DNA of 64,000 nt from Sternotherus odoratus (GCA_032164245.1 JAVMKO010000020.1:9203206-9267205), one strand, 5' to 3'; positions 9,705 through 20,712 are shown, counted from the stretch's first letter. Program-made: numbers and translations. Notes: generated by a model from the sequence alone, not told the origin.

Positions 9705-11429
9705 CTTGTATGAGGGAGGCAATCTAGTGACAGAGGATGTGGAAAAAGCAAATATACTCAATGCTTTTTTTGCCTCTGGCTTCACGAACAAGGTCAGCTC
9801 CCAGACTCCCGCACTGGGCAGCACAGCATGGGGAGGAGGTGACCAGCCATATATGGAAAAAGAAGTGGTTCAGGAATATTTAGAAAAGCTGGATGAGCAC
9901 AAGTCCATGGGGCCGGATGTGCTGCATCCGAGGGTGCTAATGGAGTTGGCTGGTTTAATTGCAGAGCCATTGGCCATTATCTTTGAAAACTCATGGCGAT
10001 CGGGGGAGGTCCCAGATGACTGGAAAAAGGCTAATGTAGAGTCCATCTTTTAAAAAGGGAAGAAGGAGGATCCAGAGAACTACAGGCCAGTCAGCCTCAC
10101 CTCAGTGCCTGGAAAAATCATGGAGCAGGTCCTCAAGGAATCAATCCTGAAGCACTTAGAGGAGAGGAAAGTGATCAGGAACAGTCAGCATGGATTCACC
10201 AAGGGCAAATCATGCCTGACTAACCTAATTGCCTCTACGATGAGATAACTGGCTCTGTGGATGAGGGGAAAGCAGTGGATGTGTTGTTCCTTGACTTTAG
10301 CAAAGCTTTTGATACGGTCTCCCACAATATTCTTGCCAGCAAGTTAAAGAAGTATGGGCTGGATGAATGGACCATAAGGTGGATAGAAAGCTGGCTGGAT
10401 CGTCGGGCTCAACAGGTAGTGATCAATGGCTCCATGTCTAGTTGGCAGCCGGTATCGAGCGGAGTGCCCCAAGGGTCGGTCCTGGGGCCAGTTTTATTCA
10501 ATATCTTTATCAATGATCTGGAGGATGGTGTCAACTGCACCCTCAGCAAGTTTACAGATGACACTAAAATGGGAGGAGTGGTAGATACACTGGAGGGTAG
10601 GGATAGGATACAGAGGGACCTAGACAAATTAGAGGACTTGGCCAAAATAAATTTGATGAGGTTCAACAAGGAGAAGTGCAGAGTCCTGCACTTAGGAGGG
10701 AAGAATCCTATGCACTGCTACAGACTAGGGACCGAATAGCTAGGCAGCAGTTCTGCAAAAAAGGACCTAGGGATTACAGTGGCTGAGAAGCTGGATATGA
10801 GTCAACAGTGTGCCCTTATTGCCAAGAAGGCTAATGGCATTTTGGGCTGTATAAGTAGGGGCATTGCCAGTGATTGTTCCCCTCTATTCGACATTGGTGA
10901 GGCCTCATCTGGAGTACTGTGTCCAATTTTGGGCTCCACACTACAAAAAGGATGTGGAAAAATTGGAAAGAGTCCAGAGAAGGACAACAAAAATGATTAG
11001 GGGCCTGGAGTGCATGACTTATGAGGAGAGGCTGAGAGAACTGGGATGGTTTAGTCTACAGAAGAGAAGACTGAGGGGAGATTTGATAGCTGCTTTCAAC
11101 TACCTGAAAGGGGGCTCTAAAGAGGATGGATCTAGACTGTTCTCAGTGGTAGCAGATGACCGAACAAGGAGTAACGGTCTCAAGTTGCAGTTGGGAAGGT
11201 TTAGATTGGATATTAGGAAACGCTTTTTCACTAGGAGGGTGGTGAAGCATTGGAATGGGCTACCTAGGGAGGTGGTAGAATCACCTTCCTTAGAGGTTTT
11301 TAAGGTGAGGCTTGATAAAACCCTGGCTGGAATGATTTAGTTGGGGATTGGTCCTGCTTTGAGCAGGGGGTTGGATTAGATGACCTCCAGAGGTCCCTTC
11401 CAACCCTAATATTCTATGATTCTATGATT
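9705..11429 (+). mobile_element. CR1-type LINE, 5'-truncated
   Basis: The copy starts within the reverse transcriptase frame and runs to the CR1 3' end, which has the terminal octamer-like repeat 'attctatgattctatga'. The 3' untranslated part contains 'gagcagggggttggattaga' and 'tgacctccagaggtccc', which are diagnostic of CR1. No target duplication is visible, as usual for CR1. About 1.7 kb remain of an element that is normally several kb long. The subfamily looks like the relatively young one abundant in turtles, but divergence could not be measured. Confidence 0.92.
9709..11340 (+). pseudogene. Broken CR1 reverse transcriptase (ORF2 C-terminal part)
   Basis: Three blocks in different frames make up the protein. 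Block one (9709-10053) has 'HKSMGPDVLHPRVL' and 'PLAIIFENSWRSGEVPDDWK' and stops at a TAA after 'VESIF'. A one-base loss near 10231-10240 shifts the frame. Block two (10257-10739) holds the catalytic heart: '[14 protein letters not shown]' with the first catalytic aspartate, '[20 protein letters not shown]', and FTDD, where both aspartates are kept and the usual alanine is threonine. It ends at an in-frame TAG. A deletion near 10870 precedes block three (10864-11340), the C-terminal region with '[13 protein letters not shown]' and '[13 protein letters not shown]'. The frame is dead. Confidence 0.9.
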
Positions 11430-11711
11430 ACAGGGAGGTTATCTAGTCTTGACCAAATTCTGATGTGGGTCACCCAATCTGCCAGTGTGAATCACCTTGC
11501 AGTTTAATCTGAATGTTGTGTCCTGTTGCTGTCTGCTGTGAAACTGTTTCACCCCAGCAGTGGATGCAAATGCATGCGGAGTAGAAAGGGGAGGGGAGGA
11601 AGTGATTTACATCCAGGAGGCTAAACCTTGAATGCTTGTGACTGCCATTCAACTTGCAGATGCAGACTTGTAAGGATTTGCTCCACACCTGCAATTACCA
11701 GGTAATGAAGG

Positions 11712-11815
11712 GCGGGATTCTCAGAAGGACTCAAGTGACTTAGGAGCCCAGGTCCCCTAGGCTTTCACAGGGAGTTGTGCTTCTCACTCGGGCCCTTTGA
11801 AAGTCCCACTCAAAA
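11712..11815. repeat. Palindromic MITE-like fragment ('attctcagaaggactc')
   Basis: The arms 'gggattctcagaaggactca' and 'ctttgaaagtccca', with 'taggagcccaggtcccctag' between, resemble the amniote repeat of the form 'gattttcaaaggcacctaag'. Related sequence occurs at 20588 and 23372. It is strongly diverged. Confidence 0.4.
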
Positions 11816-12105
11816 CCTGGAAATTGCTTTTGGGCTCCATCAGGGCTGTTTTATTCTATATGTGTTCTTATACCAAGCTCCTTACCGGCGTATCTGTGTG
11901 CCAGCTGTAATTCTAAAATCATTTTTGACTGCGGTGTTCCATGCAGCTGTGTAATTCCTATTCATGTCAGTGGGAGTCATGGAGTGGGCTAGAAACTGTC
12001 CGCATGCAGAAAGCGGGAATAGAATGGGTTCAGAAACAAGAGGGGGAAATTATTATAGGCAGGAAGAAATTTTCCCATGAGGAGAAAGCAACTGAAGAGA
12101 TTGAG

Positions 12106-12176
12106 GGTGAAATCCTGGGCCCATTGAAGTCAATGGCAAAACTCCCCTTTGATTTCCATGGGGCCAGGATTTTACC
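12106..12176. repeat. Palindromic repeat 'ggatttcac/gtgaaatcc'
   Basis: The left arm 'gtgaaatcctgggcccattg' and the right arm 'catggggccaggattttac' are near-perfect reverse complements around 'tcaatggcaaaactcccctt'. This is a MITE-like, hairpin-forming repeat that recurs widely in amniotes. Confidence 0.6.
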
Positions 12177-12294
12177 CTGGGTGGGTAAGACAGAGAGAGG
12201 AGATGGCGTGATAGACGTGTATATATTATAATATGAGGTATAAAATAGGGAAATAATTTCCCATCATTCAAGAGCAAAAGGACATTCAAGGAAT

Positions 12295-12695
12295 TTGAAA
12301 CAGGCCAAAAACTGATAAAAAGAAATACTTTCCTACATGATACATAATTAACCTATGGCACTCACTGCTACAAGATACTGCCGAAGCCAAGAGGCTAACA
12401 GGATTAAAAAAAAAGGATTAAAATGTATATGGAGAAGAAGAAGATCCACAGATTCATTAGATTGTTAAATTGTTTTTAGAAGGGATATAAACAGCCATGC
12501 TTCAGGTCCGAACACTAATTGGAAGGAGCGAGGTAGAAACTTCCCCTAGTGGCAGGTTATTCCAGAGGAGTCCATACAAGGTTTCCTGTGTTGGCATCAC
12601 CTGAAACATCTAGAACTTCCCACCATCATGTAGGTTACTGGATTAGAGGGACCACAGTACTGATCCGATATGGCAATACCTATGGTCAAGGCTTC
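12295..12695 (+). mobile_element. Old CR1/L3-like LINE 3' end
   Basis: The text 'attaacctatggcactcact', 'gccaagaggctaacagga' and near the end 'actggattagagggaccaca' and 'tgatccgatatggcaatacc' corresponds to the CR1/L3 3' end ('ctggactagatggacc' and 'gatccagtatggc'). It is old and carries no coding sequence. Confidence 0.65.
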
Positions 12696-12699
12696 GGTA

Positions 12700-13245
12700 A
12701 GTGTGTAGAGCTGCTGAATAAGTATCCCCTTAGCAGCAGGGTAGTTGAACAAATGCACTACGAGCAGCGAAAATAAATAGAAAACCAACTTGGAGCTGGG
12801 AACCTTACAGATTCCACCTTGTTTCAATATTGAAGTGTGATACGGTTCACAAGGGTTATTCTGTCCTCTGTCTCCATTTGCGGCATTGATCCGAGAGCAG
12901 GCCGAGGCGTGTCCCTAGCCCCTCAGCTGATTGTCCTTTAGGAGATGTTGACGCACTAGAAATTTACTGGGCAATAAAATTGTGAATTCCACAGTTTTCA
13001 TATGGTTTTTATGAGTTTCTTGTTGGTCTTTCAATTTTCTGCCTCTTGGCAGGGCTGCTGTTTATGGATGCAGCTGTGCTGCTTCCAGCCCCCGGGGCTG
13101 ATGGGAGATAGCGGTAGACCATGGAACAGGCATTTTGGGGAAATTGCGCCTCTCACAGCTGATCCAGGATTCCCAATCCAAAGTCTGTGCAATTCTGGCT
13201 CTACCGTCTCATTTACATAGTGTCCTAGTGGGACAATTGCCAGGA
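12700..13245. other. Unassigned non-coding sequence
   Basis: I recognise neither a gene nor a repeat here. The open frames are short and unconvincing. Confidence 0.3.
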
Positions 13246-13262
13246 CCGATCCTATAGAGAGA

Positions 13263-13338
13263 AGTGAGTCTTAGCCCACGAAAGCTCATGATCCCTAAAA
13301 TCTGTGAGTCTATAAGGTGCTACAAGACTCTTTGTCAC
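13263..13338 (+). mobile_element. 76-bp Penelope-like terminal insertion
   Basis: A 13-bp duplication 'tcctatagagaga' at 13250-13262 and 13339-13351 frames the insert exactly. The insert runs from 'agtgagtcttagcccacgaa' through 'gtctataaggtgctacaaga' to 'ctctttgtcac'. It begins inside the hammerhead-like hairpin, so the CUGANGA box is absent while GAAA remains. It is a strongly 5'-truncated retro-insertion. Confidence 0.7.
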
Positions 13339-13354
13339 TCCTATAGAGAGAGGT

Positions 13355-14300
13355 TGCATTCTTCCCCTGAATGTCTGAAGGACATCTTTGTCTGTTTTCA
13401 TGTTACTTCTGGGTGGACTTCCTTCCCTCCCCAAGAACTCATTTCTTGACGGGAGGACACAATTGTCTTTTCCAGGAGCATCTGCCTGTCTTTCCTCCAT
13501 GAATTCTATACATCTTCTCTGGCTTTTCCACCAGAGGTGAGCCTATATTTAATGACTTATCTCCCAACTCCTCCTTCAGTTTCCTTCAATTACCCAGCAA
13601 GTTAGAGGAGGATGAGAAAGGGGCTGATCTGCATTAAACACATGGTACTCGTGTAGCAAAATCAATTTAAAAAAATCAGTTAATTTACTGATGTAAGTGA
13701 AATCTACACAAGCGAAGCTTAAACCAACTTAAGTGTCTCAGCGCCAGGATTGCACTGGTATAACTAGCTCAATTTTAAATGAATTCACTCGTTTCTGTGT
13801 AACTTTCATAACGAGAACAAGCCCAAAGGTATTTTGTTTGTCCAAAGGAAGATAGGAACTCAAGTGCTAACACTTGCGCTTAATGTGCGGTGAAATACAA
13901 AGCCATCCAGGCTCATCTTCCAACAAGAGATCAATCTTTTTGTGCAGTGCCAGGTATAGCTGTTAATTGCCCTATTGTAATGTGTTATCCCTGCGCTAAT
14001 AGTTTGAGTTATTTCTTTGTTAACCTTTACACAGCCAATAACAAATTAAACGTCATTATCTGAGTTTAAAATAGGCTGTAAATCTCCAGGCCCTGGTAAT
14101 ACTTGGGCACTTCCAAGGAGGGAGCAATAAAATCACATTTAATGATGCTCTGAAACACAACGCAGGAAGTGCTCTAAGCATCAGAGAAGAAAACAGGGCA
14201 GTTATGAATTATCCATGGCAAAGATGAGTTTATAGATTCATTTTGAAACAATCATCATTTATAACGTGGTAAAAGAGCAGGGGAAACAAGCGCGAAAGCC
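13355..14300. other. Unassigned sequence with a possible conserved block
   Basis: No repeat or gene is recognised. The part from about 13930 to 14110 has several homeobox-like TTAATT/TAAT cores and a CCAAT-like box ('agccaataacaaatt'), which makes it a candidate regulatory element. This is inference only. Confidence 0.25.
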
Positions 14301-14309
14301 TTAGTTTTT

Positions 14310-14445
14310 GAGTTCAGGGCAAATAACATGGCTGGGACTGTCTTTTTTGTTCGGTGTCTGTACAGCACCTGACACAGTGAGGTGCTGGTCTATGACTCAG
14401 GCCCCTAGCTGCTACAGTAAGACAAATGATAAATAATAAATATGT
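14310..14445 (+). repeat. SINE tail fragment
   Basis: The text 'tgtctgtacagcacctgaca', 'cagtgaggtgctggtctatg' and 'aagacaaatgataaataata' is the second SINE tail type ('tgtacagcgcctagcacaatg'). The head is missing. Confidence 0.6.
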
Positions 14446-14559
14446 AGCACTAGTGGAGGAAAGAAACCACAAAGTTTTCATGAAAATCATCCCCATTTTG
14501 TTTCAGCTGTTCTCTTTCCTAGTGAAATTGAGCTTTCCTATTAAATCCAATAATATGAT

Positions 14560-14670
14560 TATGTTTCCATGCATGAATGAGCAGGCCAAGTCCTGAGCGG
14601 GTGTAAATGGACATAACTGTATTGATTTCAATGGAGTCTTGCCAACTTGCATTTGCTGAGGATGTGGTCC
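14560..14670. repeat. Palindromic repeat 'gtaaatggacataactg'
   Basis: The arms are 'gtcctgagcgggtgtaaatg' and 'catttgctgaggatgtggtc', with 'ttgatttcaatggagtc' at the centre. It fits the amniote palindrome with arms 'ctcagctggtgtaaatc'. Confidence 0.5.
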
Positions 14671-14869
14671 TGCATTTCTGACGCCCTCTTTTGCCCCAAA
14701 TGGACTCCTCGTTCTTCAAGCATGGTAAAAATGGGCAAACTGTTTAGAGAAAACATATTTTTCATCCTCATAACACCACCTTCCTTCCACCCCAAAACAC
14801 AGCAAGGTTTAATTAGTGCCCAGTAATGCATTCATTCCACTTGCAAAGCGGCTCATAGTGGAGTGGAAA

Positions 14870-15615
14870 AATTAATGGAAGTTGGCGGATTTTTTTCAGC
14901 GAAATGTGCCTGCACTTTCATGTGAATTAACATGATAGGAAACGAACTGAAATGCCGAGCAGTGTTGCTTACTTCCTCTTCCTGTGTCCGGGCCTTTCTC
15001 GAGTGGACCGTCTTTCAAGGGATTTTGGTTCCAAAATGTACTGACATCGCACACAAATTTGCTACACCTTGCTTTTATCACTGAAAATTATTTGCATCAG
15101 AAATTAAGAATCCTGGCATAAGGGTTGTAGAAAGAACGATTTATGCTGAAGGAAGGGCTCCCCCGCATCATTTTAAGTTTCCAGGATTATTAATTTGGGA
15201 TCTTTTATCATTTATTATGTCTCACATTTGGGTCTTGGCATGGTATGAGTTACACCTACAGCTCTTATGGATCTGAGAAGAACATGTTTATGCAAAAGAA
15301 GTGACTGAAATCTTTGGGCAATGCTTTGCAACACAATCTGATCCTGAGGTTTGGAAAAGTTGGCTTCATTTCAGATTTCTTGTACTTTCCTTCTTCGTGC
15401 TGGGACAGGGATCAACTAAAAATTTGGTAGACCTAAATGATCTGAATCGGGGTCAGAGAAGAACCTGAACTTTTGAAATATGTCCATTATTTCATGCATC
15501 AGTGTGTATCCTTCATGGCATTACTCATATGTTCCCTCCCAATTTCTGCTTCTCTTCTCTAGCAACCCCTTCCTCCCGATTTATGAAGAGGAAAGACTTA
15601 CAATTGCAAGAGGAA
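14870..15615. other. Unassigned non-coding sequence
   Basis: There is no recognisable repeat or gene. The block is AT-rich with long single-copy-looking text, and could hold conserved non-coding sequence. Confidence 0.25.
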
Positions 15616-15624
15616 GTAGTGTCA

Positions 15625-15965
15625 AGTGGTTAGAGCATAAGGGCTTCTAGGTTCTACACTGGCCAGGAAGGAGTATAGTCTGGCGATCAGAACAGTGGAC
15701 TGGGAATCAGGACTTTTGAGCTTTATCGTTGGGTCCAGACTGAGCTCTGTTGACTTGTATTAGACTAGGAGTTAGGAGTCGAGCATTCTAAAACCCCAGA
15801 TCCATCATTGTTAATGTCAAGATTTCTGTGCCTCAGTTTCCCTCTGTGTAAAATGGGGCCCATATGTGGTGGAAATCCTACATACTGTACAGGGGGTTAT
15901 TGTGAATCTTAATGAACTGTCCATAAAATCCTTTGAAATTGAACAGTAAGTACCAACTATTAATC
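15625..15965 (+). repeat. MIR/CORE-SINE-like copies, disrupted
   Basis: A head-like 'gtcaagtggttagagcataa' is followed by a second head-like 'agtggactgggaatcaggac' and later by the core end 'tgcctcagtttccctctgtg' and 'gtaaaatgggg'. Either two SINEs are joined or one is interrupted. The 3' tail is also diverged. Confidence 0.55.
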
Positions 15966-16562
15966 AGATGGCTAGTGAAATAGCCTCACCTTGTATCCAT
16001 TTTTTAGCCAAGCTTGAAAAATCTAGGACTTTAGCTGTGAATGTGGGCCCAAGCCATCGAGTTCGGTTCTGATTATAACATCTCTGCATTTGAGGGCTTT
16101 TGGAGCCAGGAGTCTGGTTCAGGCTTATGTTCTTCTATTTATTTAATTTTGCTGCAGCTTTATTTACCCTGTTTCTGCTATCACACGTTTGGCGGGCATT
16201 CCATATGCGTAGTGCTAATTTTAAGTTCCATTAGGCATGGGAAGAGATCACAAAGAAGCTGAGAGAAATATGCTTGTAAGGTACAGGGTTGGCACCAATC
16301 TGATCTTTTAGCATGTAGAAGCTACGGGAACAACTCAGGGGAAGTTTTATGCTGGAGCCTGATGCTGGTTAGCTCAATTTTGTAAACCAAGATTTGCTAA
16401 TTTTTTAATCAAATACAGCTGACTAGATTTAGTATCTCTTGTATGATAGCTCTCTACTGCTTGTGTCCTGTCAACCACATTTTCCTTTATTTAGGAGAAT
16501 TTACAATGTTTTGTTTCCGGAGACTACAAATTATGTATTTTTGTTTACTCTCGTACACTAAA

Positions 16563-16849
16563 GTGAGGTCTATGCTACCTGCCGGATCGGCGGGTAGCAA
16601 TCGGTCTTTTGGGGGTCGATTTATCATGGCTAGTCTAGACACAATAAATCGATCCCCGAGCGCTTTCCCGTTGACTTCGGTACTCCACTGCCATGAGAGG
16701 CATAGGCGGAGTTGACAAGGGAGCAGCGGCAGTTGACTCACCACTGTGAAGACTTAAATACGTTGACTTCAGCTACACTATTCACGTAGCTGAAGTTGAG
16801 TATGTTAGGTTGATCTCTTCCCCCTACCCACCCAGTGTAGACCAGGGCT
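16563..16849 (+). mobile_element. Non-autonomous DNA transposon with GTCTAC-type ends
   Basis: The left end has 'gaggtctatgctacctgcc' and the right end 'cccagtgtagaccagggc', an inverted pair. The inside has the typical 'ggatcggcgggtagc' and 'gtcgatttatc/gataaatcga' dyads and 'ttcagctacactattcacgt'. The family is abundant in turtles. I do not assign a superfamily because no clear target duplication is visible. Confidence 0.65.
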
Positions 16850-16879
16850 ATGAGATAGAGAGAGAACACTTGCTATCAT

Positions 16880-17080
16880 ATGATCAGCCACAGCTCTGAA
16901 TATTTTGCGTTTATTATTACTTTCATAGTGCACCATTATCAATACTTTAGCAGGGTCTTATGCACATTGAATATAGTACAATAGTAATAATTCAAATATA
17001 ATTCATAACACTGTTTATTATTATTATTCAGAATAATTAATAATTCAAATTATAGTAGTAAAAATTCAAGTAGAATTTCT
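16880..17080. repeat. AT-rich, TTA/AAT-rich simple sequence
   Basis: Repeated 'ttattattattcag', 'aataattaataattc' and related text forms an irregular AT-rich tract. It has no gene content. Confidence 0.6.
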
Positions 17081-17289
17081 CAGTGGTCTAAGTAGCATTC
17101 AGAATGTGTGTGTGCATACAAACATTTGGAGAGGCAAGTTTGGATACACATATCTAGCAGATTGTAACTTCAGTGTGCTTTACTCATGCTACTGGTGATA
17201 TTAAGAAACTTCTTGTATCATCACTGGCTATGTGCTTTCCAAATGTAAATGAATAAACCTGTGTTTGTGTGTATGTTATATAGTATATG

Positions 17290-17530
17290 TTGTGTAATAG
17301 AGGTTAAAGCACAGGTGTGAGACAGTAGAGACATGTTTTCTCACCCAGCCTCTGATTCACTTTGTGATCTTTGGCAAGACACTTTGCCTCTCCATGTGTC
17401 GCTTTTCCTATTTGTGAAATAGGGATTATGCCCCACAGGGGGATTGGGAGACTTAACTCATTACAATTTGTCAAGCACTGTGAGATATTTGGATAGAAAG
17501 AGTTGTGTAAGAAGCAAGTATTATATGCCA
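17290..17530 (+). repeat. MIR/CORE-SINE-like copy
   Basis: The core reads 'tgtgatctttggcaagacac' followed by 'gcctctccatgtgtcgcttt' and 'ctatttgtgaaatagggatt'. The 3' tail is present as 'aagcactgtgagatatttgg'. It is complete but diverged. Confidence 0.65.
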
Positions 17531-17799
17531 AGCTATATTAACGCATAAGCAAAGTAGGCATGTGGTGGGACCCCAAATGTATATGTGTGTGCATGTGTTC
17601 ACCAATGTGGATTTGCATGTGAACTGAAAGAACTTTAATTCACTCGAGAGAGTGGTGTTGCAGCCCGGTACATGGGGCTTACAACGCCACTCAAATATGA
17701 CCCAGCCAGCCCTCCATCATGATGAGGGGTGGTCAGGCCAAAGTTGAGGGGGGAGGGGGTGGGCCAAGTTGTGATGCCACCCACATCGAGAGACCCTAA

Positions 17800-17915
17800 C
17801 TGAGATTGTGTTAGGTGCTGTACATATGCCTAATAAGCCTTGCCCCAAAGAGCTTTTCATATAAAGAGTCAAGACACACAAAGGAAAAATTATTATCCCC
17901 ATTTTAGGAATTGGG
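17800..17915 (-). repeat. SINE tail fragment
   Basis: The plus strand has 'gttaggtgctgtacatatgc', 'cttgccccaaagagctttt' and 'ttatccccattttagg', the reverse complement of the tail 'aagctctttggggcagggac'. The copy is therefore on the minus strand. Confidence 0.55.
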
Positions 17916-17919
17916 TCAT

Positions 17920-19725
17920 TCCATTTTGCCTACCTTAAGCTCCTGATGGGTTTGTTGGATACCACTTTCCCTCATGCCTTGTACTAAGCAGTTGTTTAGG
18001 ATTGCTGATGAAATGCATTCTTCCCCAGAGGTGGCTGCATTTCAGAAGTAGGTAAAGAGCTAGTTGTTTGTACTGTTTTCCCCATAAGTCCTCTCTTTCC
18101 CCGGAGTCCTCTAGGAGGAAATATACTAAAGCAATGGGAATTACAATAAAACTCCATGTCCCTATTGGATTAAAAAGATCTTCAGTGCCACAAGCACTGA
18201 GATTCAGCTTGTGGTTGGGGGTAAATCAGGCTATTTTGCGTTTCACTGCCAGGCGCAATGAGCTGCAGGATAGCAGTTTCAAAGCTACCATGGTTCTGGT
18301 CAAACTACAAGAGAGGAACCTTTAGGGGCCTGATCCCGGAAGCACTTACTACTGAGCTGTACCACTATAAAATCACTGTGCTTGGTAGTAAATGTTTGCT
18401 GGCGGTGCCTATGGACCAGATTTTATTACTAAAAAAATAAGCTTGGTTAGCTTTTTTACGTCTTTTATAGCAACTGAAAGTGGAAACAACTAAAAAAAAA
18501 AATTGCAGCAGATATTTGGGTCTAGGTTGAGACCTTGTATTTCTAATTTGATTATAGACCAGTTTGTATTATAGTTGGGAGCAGCTAAATCTTGGATATA
18601 GGTGCTCATAATGAAAATGCTGTAGTCTTAAAATACCTTGTGTGATGATCACATCGAGGTATTGGGAACGTGGGCATGACTTCTCATTCATGGCTCAGAG
18701 ATGTTTCCCAAACAGTATTTACGGCAGCATCGGAATGGTATTTGGTTTGGTTATTTTCTTTGTTTATTTTGACTGAAAGGGACTTTGGAAAGTTTGTGAT
18801 GCGCGAACATCTCCAAGGTGGACTCTGGGTATCATTACAGGTGTCAAAGGTCGGCGCTCCAGAAATTGACACACTTGACCCAGTTCCTTGCCGCGTTGGA
18901 CCTTGAGTCTGACGTGAGGTCCCCCGGGGGATCATGCAGTGGGATTGAAGCTGAGTCTTCAGCCCTTTCTTCCCATGAGGTGTATAATTCGATATTTATA
19001 GCCTTTCTCTCCAACAAGGTCTATGGCACCTCAGGGACCCATTCGGTAAAGAATGCTGATTCCCTTTATGAATTTTTGATGGGTGAGGAGGAGCATTGGA
19101 GGCCGCATGGGGAACTTGTGAAGCGTTAATATTTCTTTTTAGTAACATTCTGAGCAGCCCCTCTGATTGCCTTTACCGGGATAAAGTTGTCTGAGCCTTC
19201 CCTCTCCTCCCCTCCCTCTTCTCCGGTGCAGAGCAAAAAAACAAAACAAAACCCCCACAGGCCCTTTGAGCTTATGCTGCTGTCCTCTATCAAAAATGCT
19301 CATAAAACAAGATGTTCTCCTTGAGCAAGGGGTAAATGAATCCTCTTTGTTTTGCCTTGTTTTGGTGGTCTGTGGGGGTGGCACTCCCGGGACTGGGAGA
19401 GTCTGGCTTTATCTCAGTGCAGAGGAGGAAACAAGGATCCTGCTTTTAGTTAGTGTGTGTGAGTCCTGCGTGGTGCTGTGTATTTCTCTCCCCCCTCCCT
19501 CTTCTGTTCCTTTAATTTTCACCAAACGATGAGAAAGTCTAACCACAGCTTCCTTTCTGAAGCATTGTTTATTGTCAGTTAGGTTTGAGCAGGGTCTTGT
19601 GGAAGGCCAACTCTTTTTGTGCCCTTTCTCTGCTCTGCCATTTGAATCCGGCTTTTTTTCTTTCTTTGTTTTTTCTTTTGTTTGTAATTTTGGATGACAT
19701 ATGGGCCATCCAGTCATCAAGTGAG
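17920..19725. other. Unassigned non-coding sequence
   Basis: I find no gene or named repeat. Frames around 18670-19130 are open on both strands but share no recognisable domain or splice-bounded exon. Pyrimidine-rich patches occur near 19190-19220 and 19480-19510. Confidence 0.3.
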
Positions 19726-19730
19726 ACGTT

Positions 19731-19797
19731 AGATCTGTGGAAGCCACTGCATCAGCCAGCAATCAGATCTGTGGAAGCCACTGCATCAGCCAGCAAT
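19731..19797. repeat. Two-copy tandem duplication, 34-bp unit
   Basis: The unit begins 'agatctgtggaagccactgc' and ends 'atcagccagcaatc'. The second copy starts at 19765 and matches over 33 bases without a mismatch. A perfect match suggests a recent local duplication. Confidence 0.9.
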
Positions 19798-19944
19798 TGA
19801 AAGGACAAAACTACTTGAGCTTTCATCTGTAAGAAAGGCCGGGGTAGATGATGCAGTGGGAAGTGCCATGTAGCCTGATCCGTCATATTTTCACTTGAAG
19901 AAGAGGGGACATGATTTAGAGAGATGTGTTAGGGAGGCTATTAG

Positions 19945-20215
19945 AGGCACTACTGTCTAGTGGATAGAGAACTGGACTGGGGATTGGGAGTTTGGGAATT
20001 TGTTCCTGGCTCCGCCACTGGCCTGCGGTGAGACTTTGGCCATGTCATCGCTCCTCTTTGTGCCTCTGTTTCCCCTCCCATTGTTAGTCTGACTTACCTA
20101 TTTCGATTTTCAGTGAAAGGAGTGTGTCTCACTATATGTCTGGCACAATGAGTTCTTTAGTTTTGGTTGGGTCCTGCAATACCAATAGTAATAATAATAC
20201 CAAATACTTGATTCA
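19945..20215 (+). repeat. MIR/CORE-SINE-like copy, near full length
   Basis: The head 'tgtctagtggatagagaact' with 'ggactgggga' is followed by 'ctggctccgccactgg', 'gagactttggccatgtcatc' and 'tgcctctgtttcccct'. The tail includes 'gtctggcacaatgag' and ends with an ATA-rich tract. Confidence 0.75.
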
Positions 20216-20317
20216 GAGCTCATTGGTGTCAGAGGAAAGACCCCTCTTGACTTCAGTGTGCTTTTGATTAGGCCCATAAGGCCGGATTGTGATACATTTC
20301 CCCATACTGTACTACTG

Positions 20318-20338
20318 CTGCTAATAATAATAATAAAT
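20318..20338. repeat. (TAA)n simple repeat
   Basis: A short run of TAA triplets. Confidence 0.7.
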
Positions 20339-20354
20339 CATGATACAGGTCAAC

Positions 20355-20528
20355 ATGGGTTCTCCACTTGTAAGGTAACTCCCGTCTCTTCATGTATAAC
20401 AATGCCTGCATCTATAATTTTCATTCCATGCATCTGAAGAAGTTTTACCCACAAAAGCTTATGCCCAAATAAATCTGTTTGTTGTAAGTCTTTAAGGTGC
20501 CACAAGATTCCCCGTTGTTTATGCTGGA
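20355..20528 (+). mobile_element. Penelope-like 3' UTR and terminal fragment
   Basis: It contains the 3' untranslated text 'ccacttgtaaggtaactccc' and 'tcttcatgtata', then 'ttccatgcatctgaagaag', 'acaaaagcttatgcccaaat' and 'gtctttaaggtgccacaaga'. The order matches the turtle Penelope family. The end stops at 'gttgtttatgctgg', short of the usual terminus. Confidence 0.65.
20433..20464 (+). ncRNA. Decayed hammerhead-like core in Penelope end
   Basis: CTGAAGA at 20433-20439 keeps the first box, and 'gcttatgcccaaataaat' keeps the downstream short hairpin region. Helix II has lost its left arm ('agttttacccac') and GAAA has become AAAA. It is not expected to cleave. Confidence 0.35.
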
Positions 20529-20587
20529 CAATTGGAATCCGAAGACTGTAGGAAACCTTTTTCTTTCCAGCATGGAGTAGATGTTAC

Positions 20588-20712
20588 TTAGACTAAGGGT
20601 AGGATTTTCAAAAGTGCATAAAGGAATTAGACAACAAATCTTCATGGAAAGTCAATGGCAGTTAGGTGCCTAATTATCTTAGAGTGAGAATTTTAAAAGC
20701 ACCTACATGACT
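20588..20712. repeat. Palindromic 'attttcaaaagtgc' repeat
   Basis: The left arm 'aggattttcaaaagtgcata' and the right arm 'gagaattttaaaagcaccta' flank 'aagtcaatggcagttaggtg'. It belongs to the amniote palindrome with 'gattttcaaaggcacctaa'. Confidence 0.55.
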
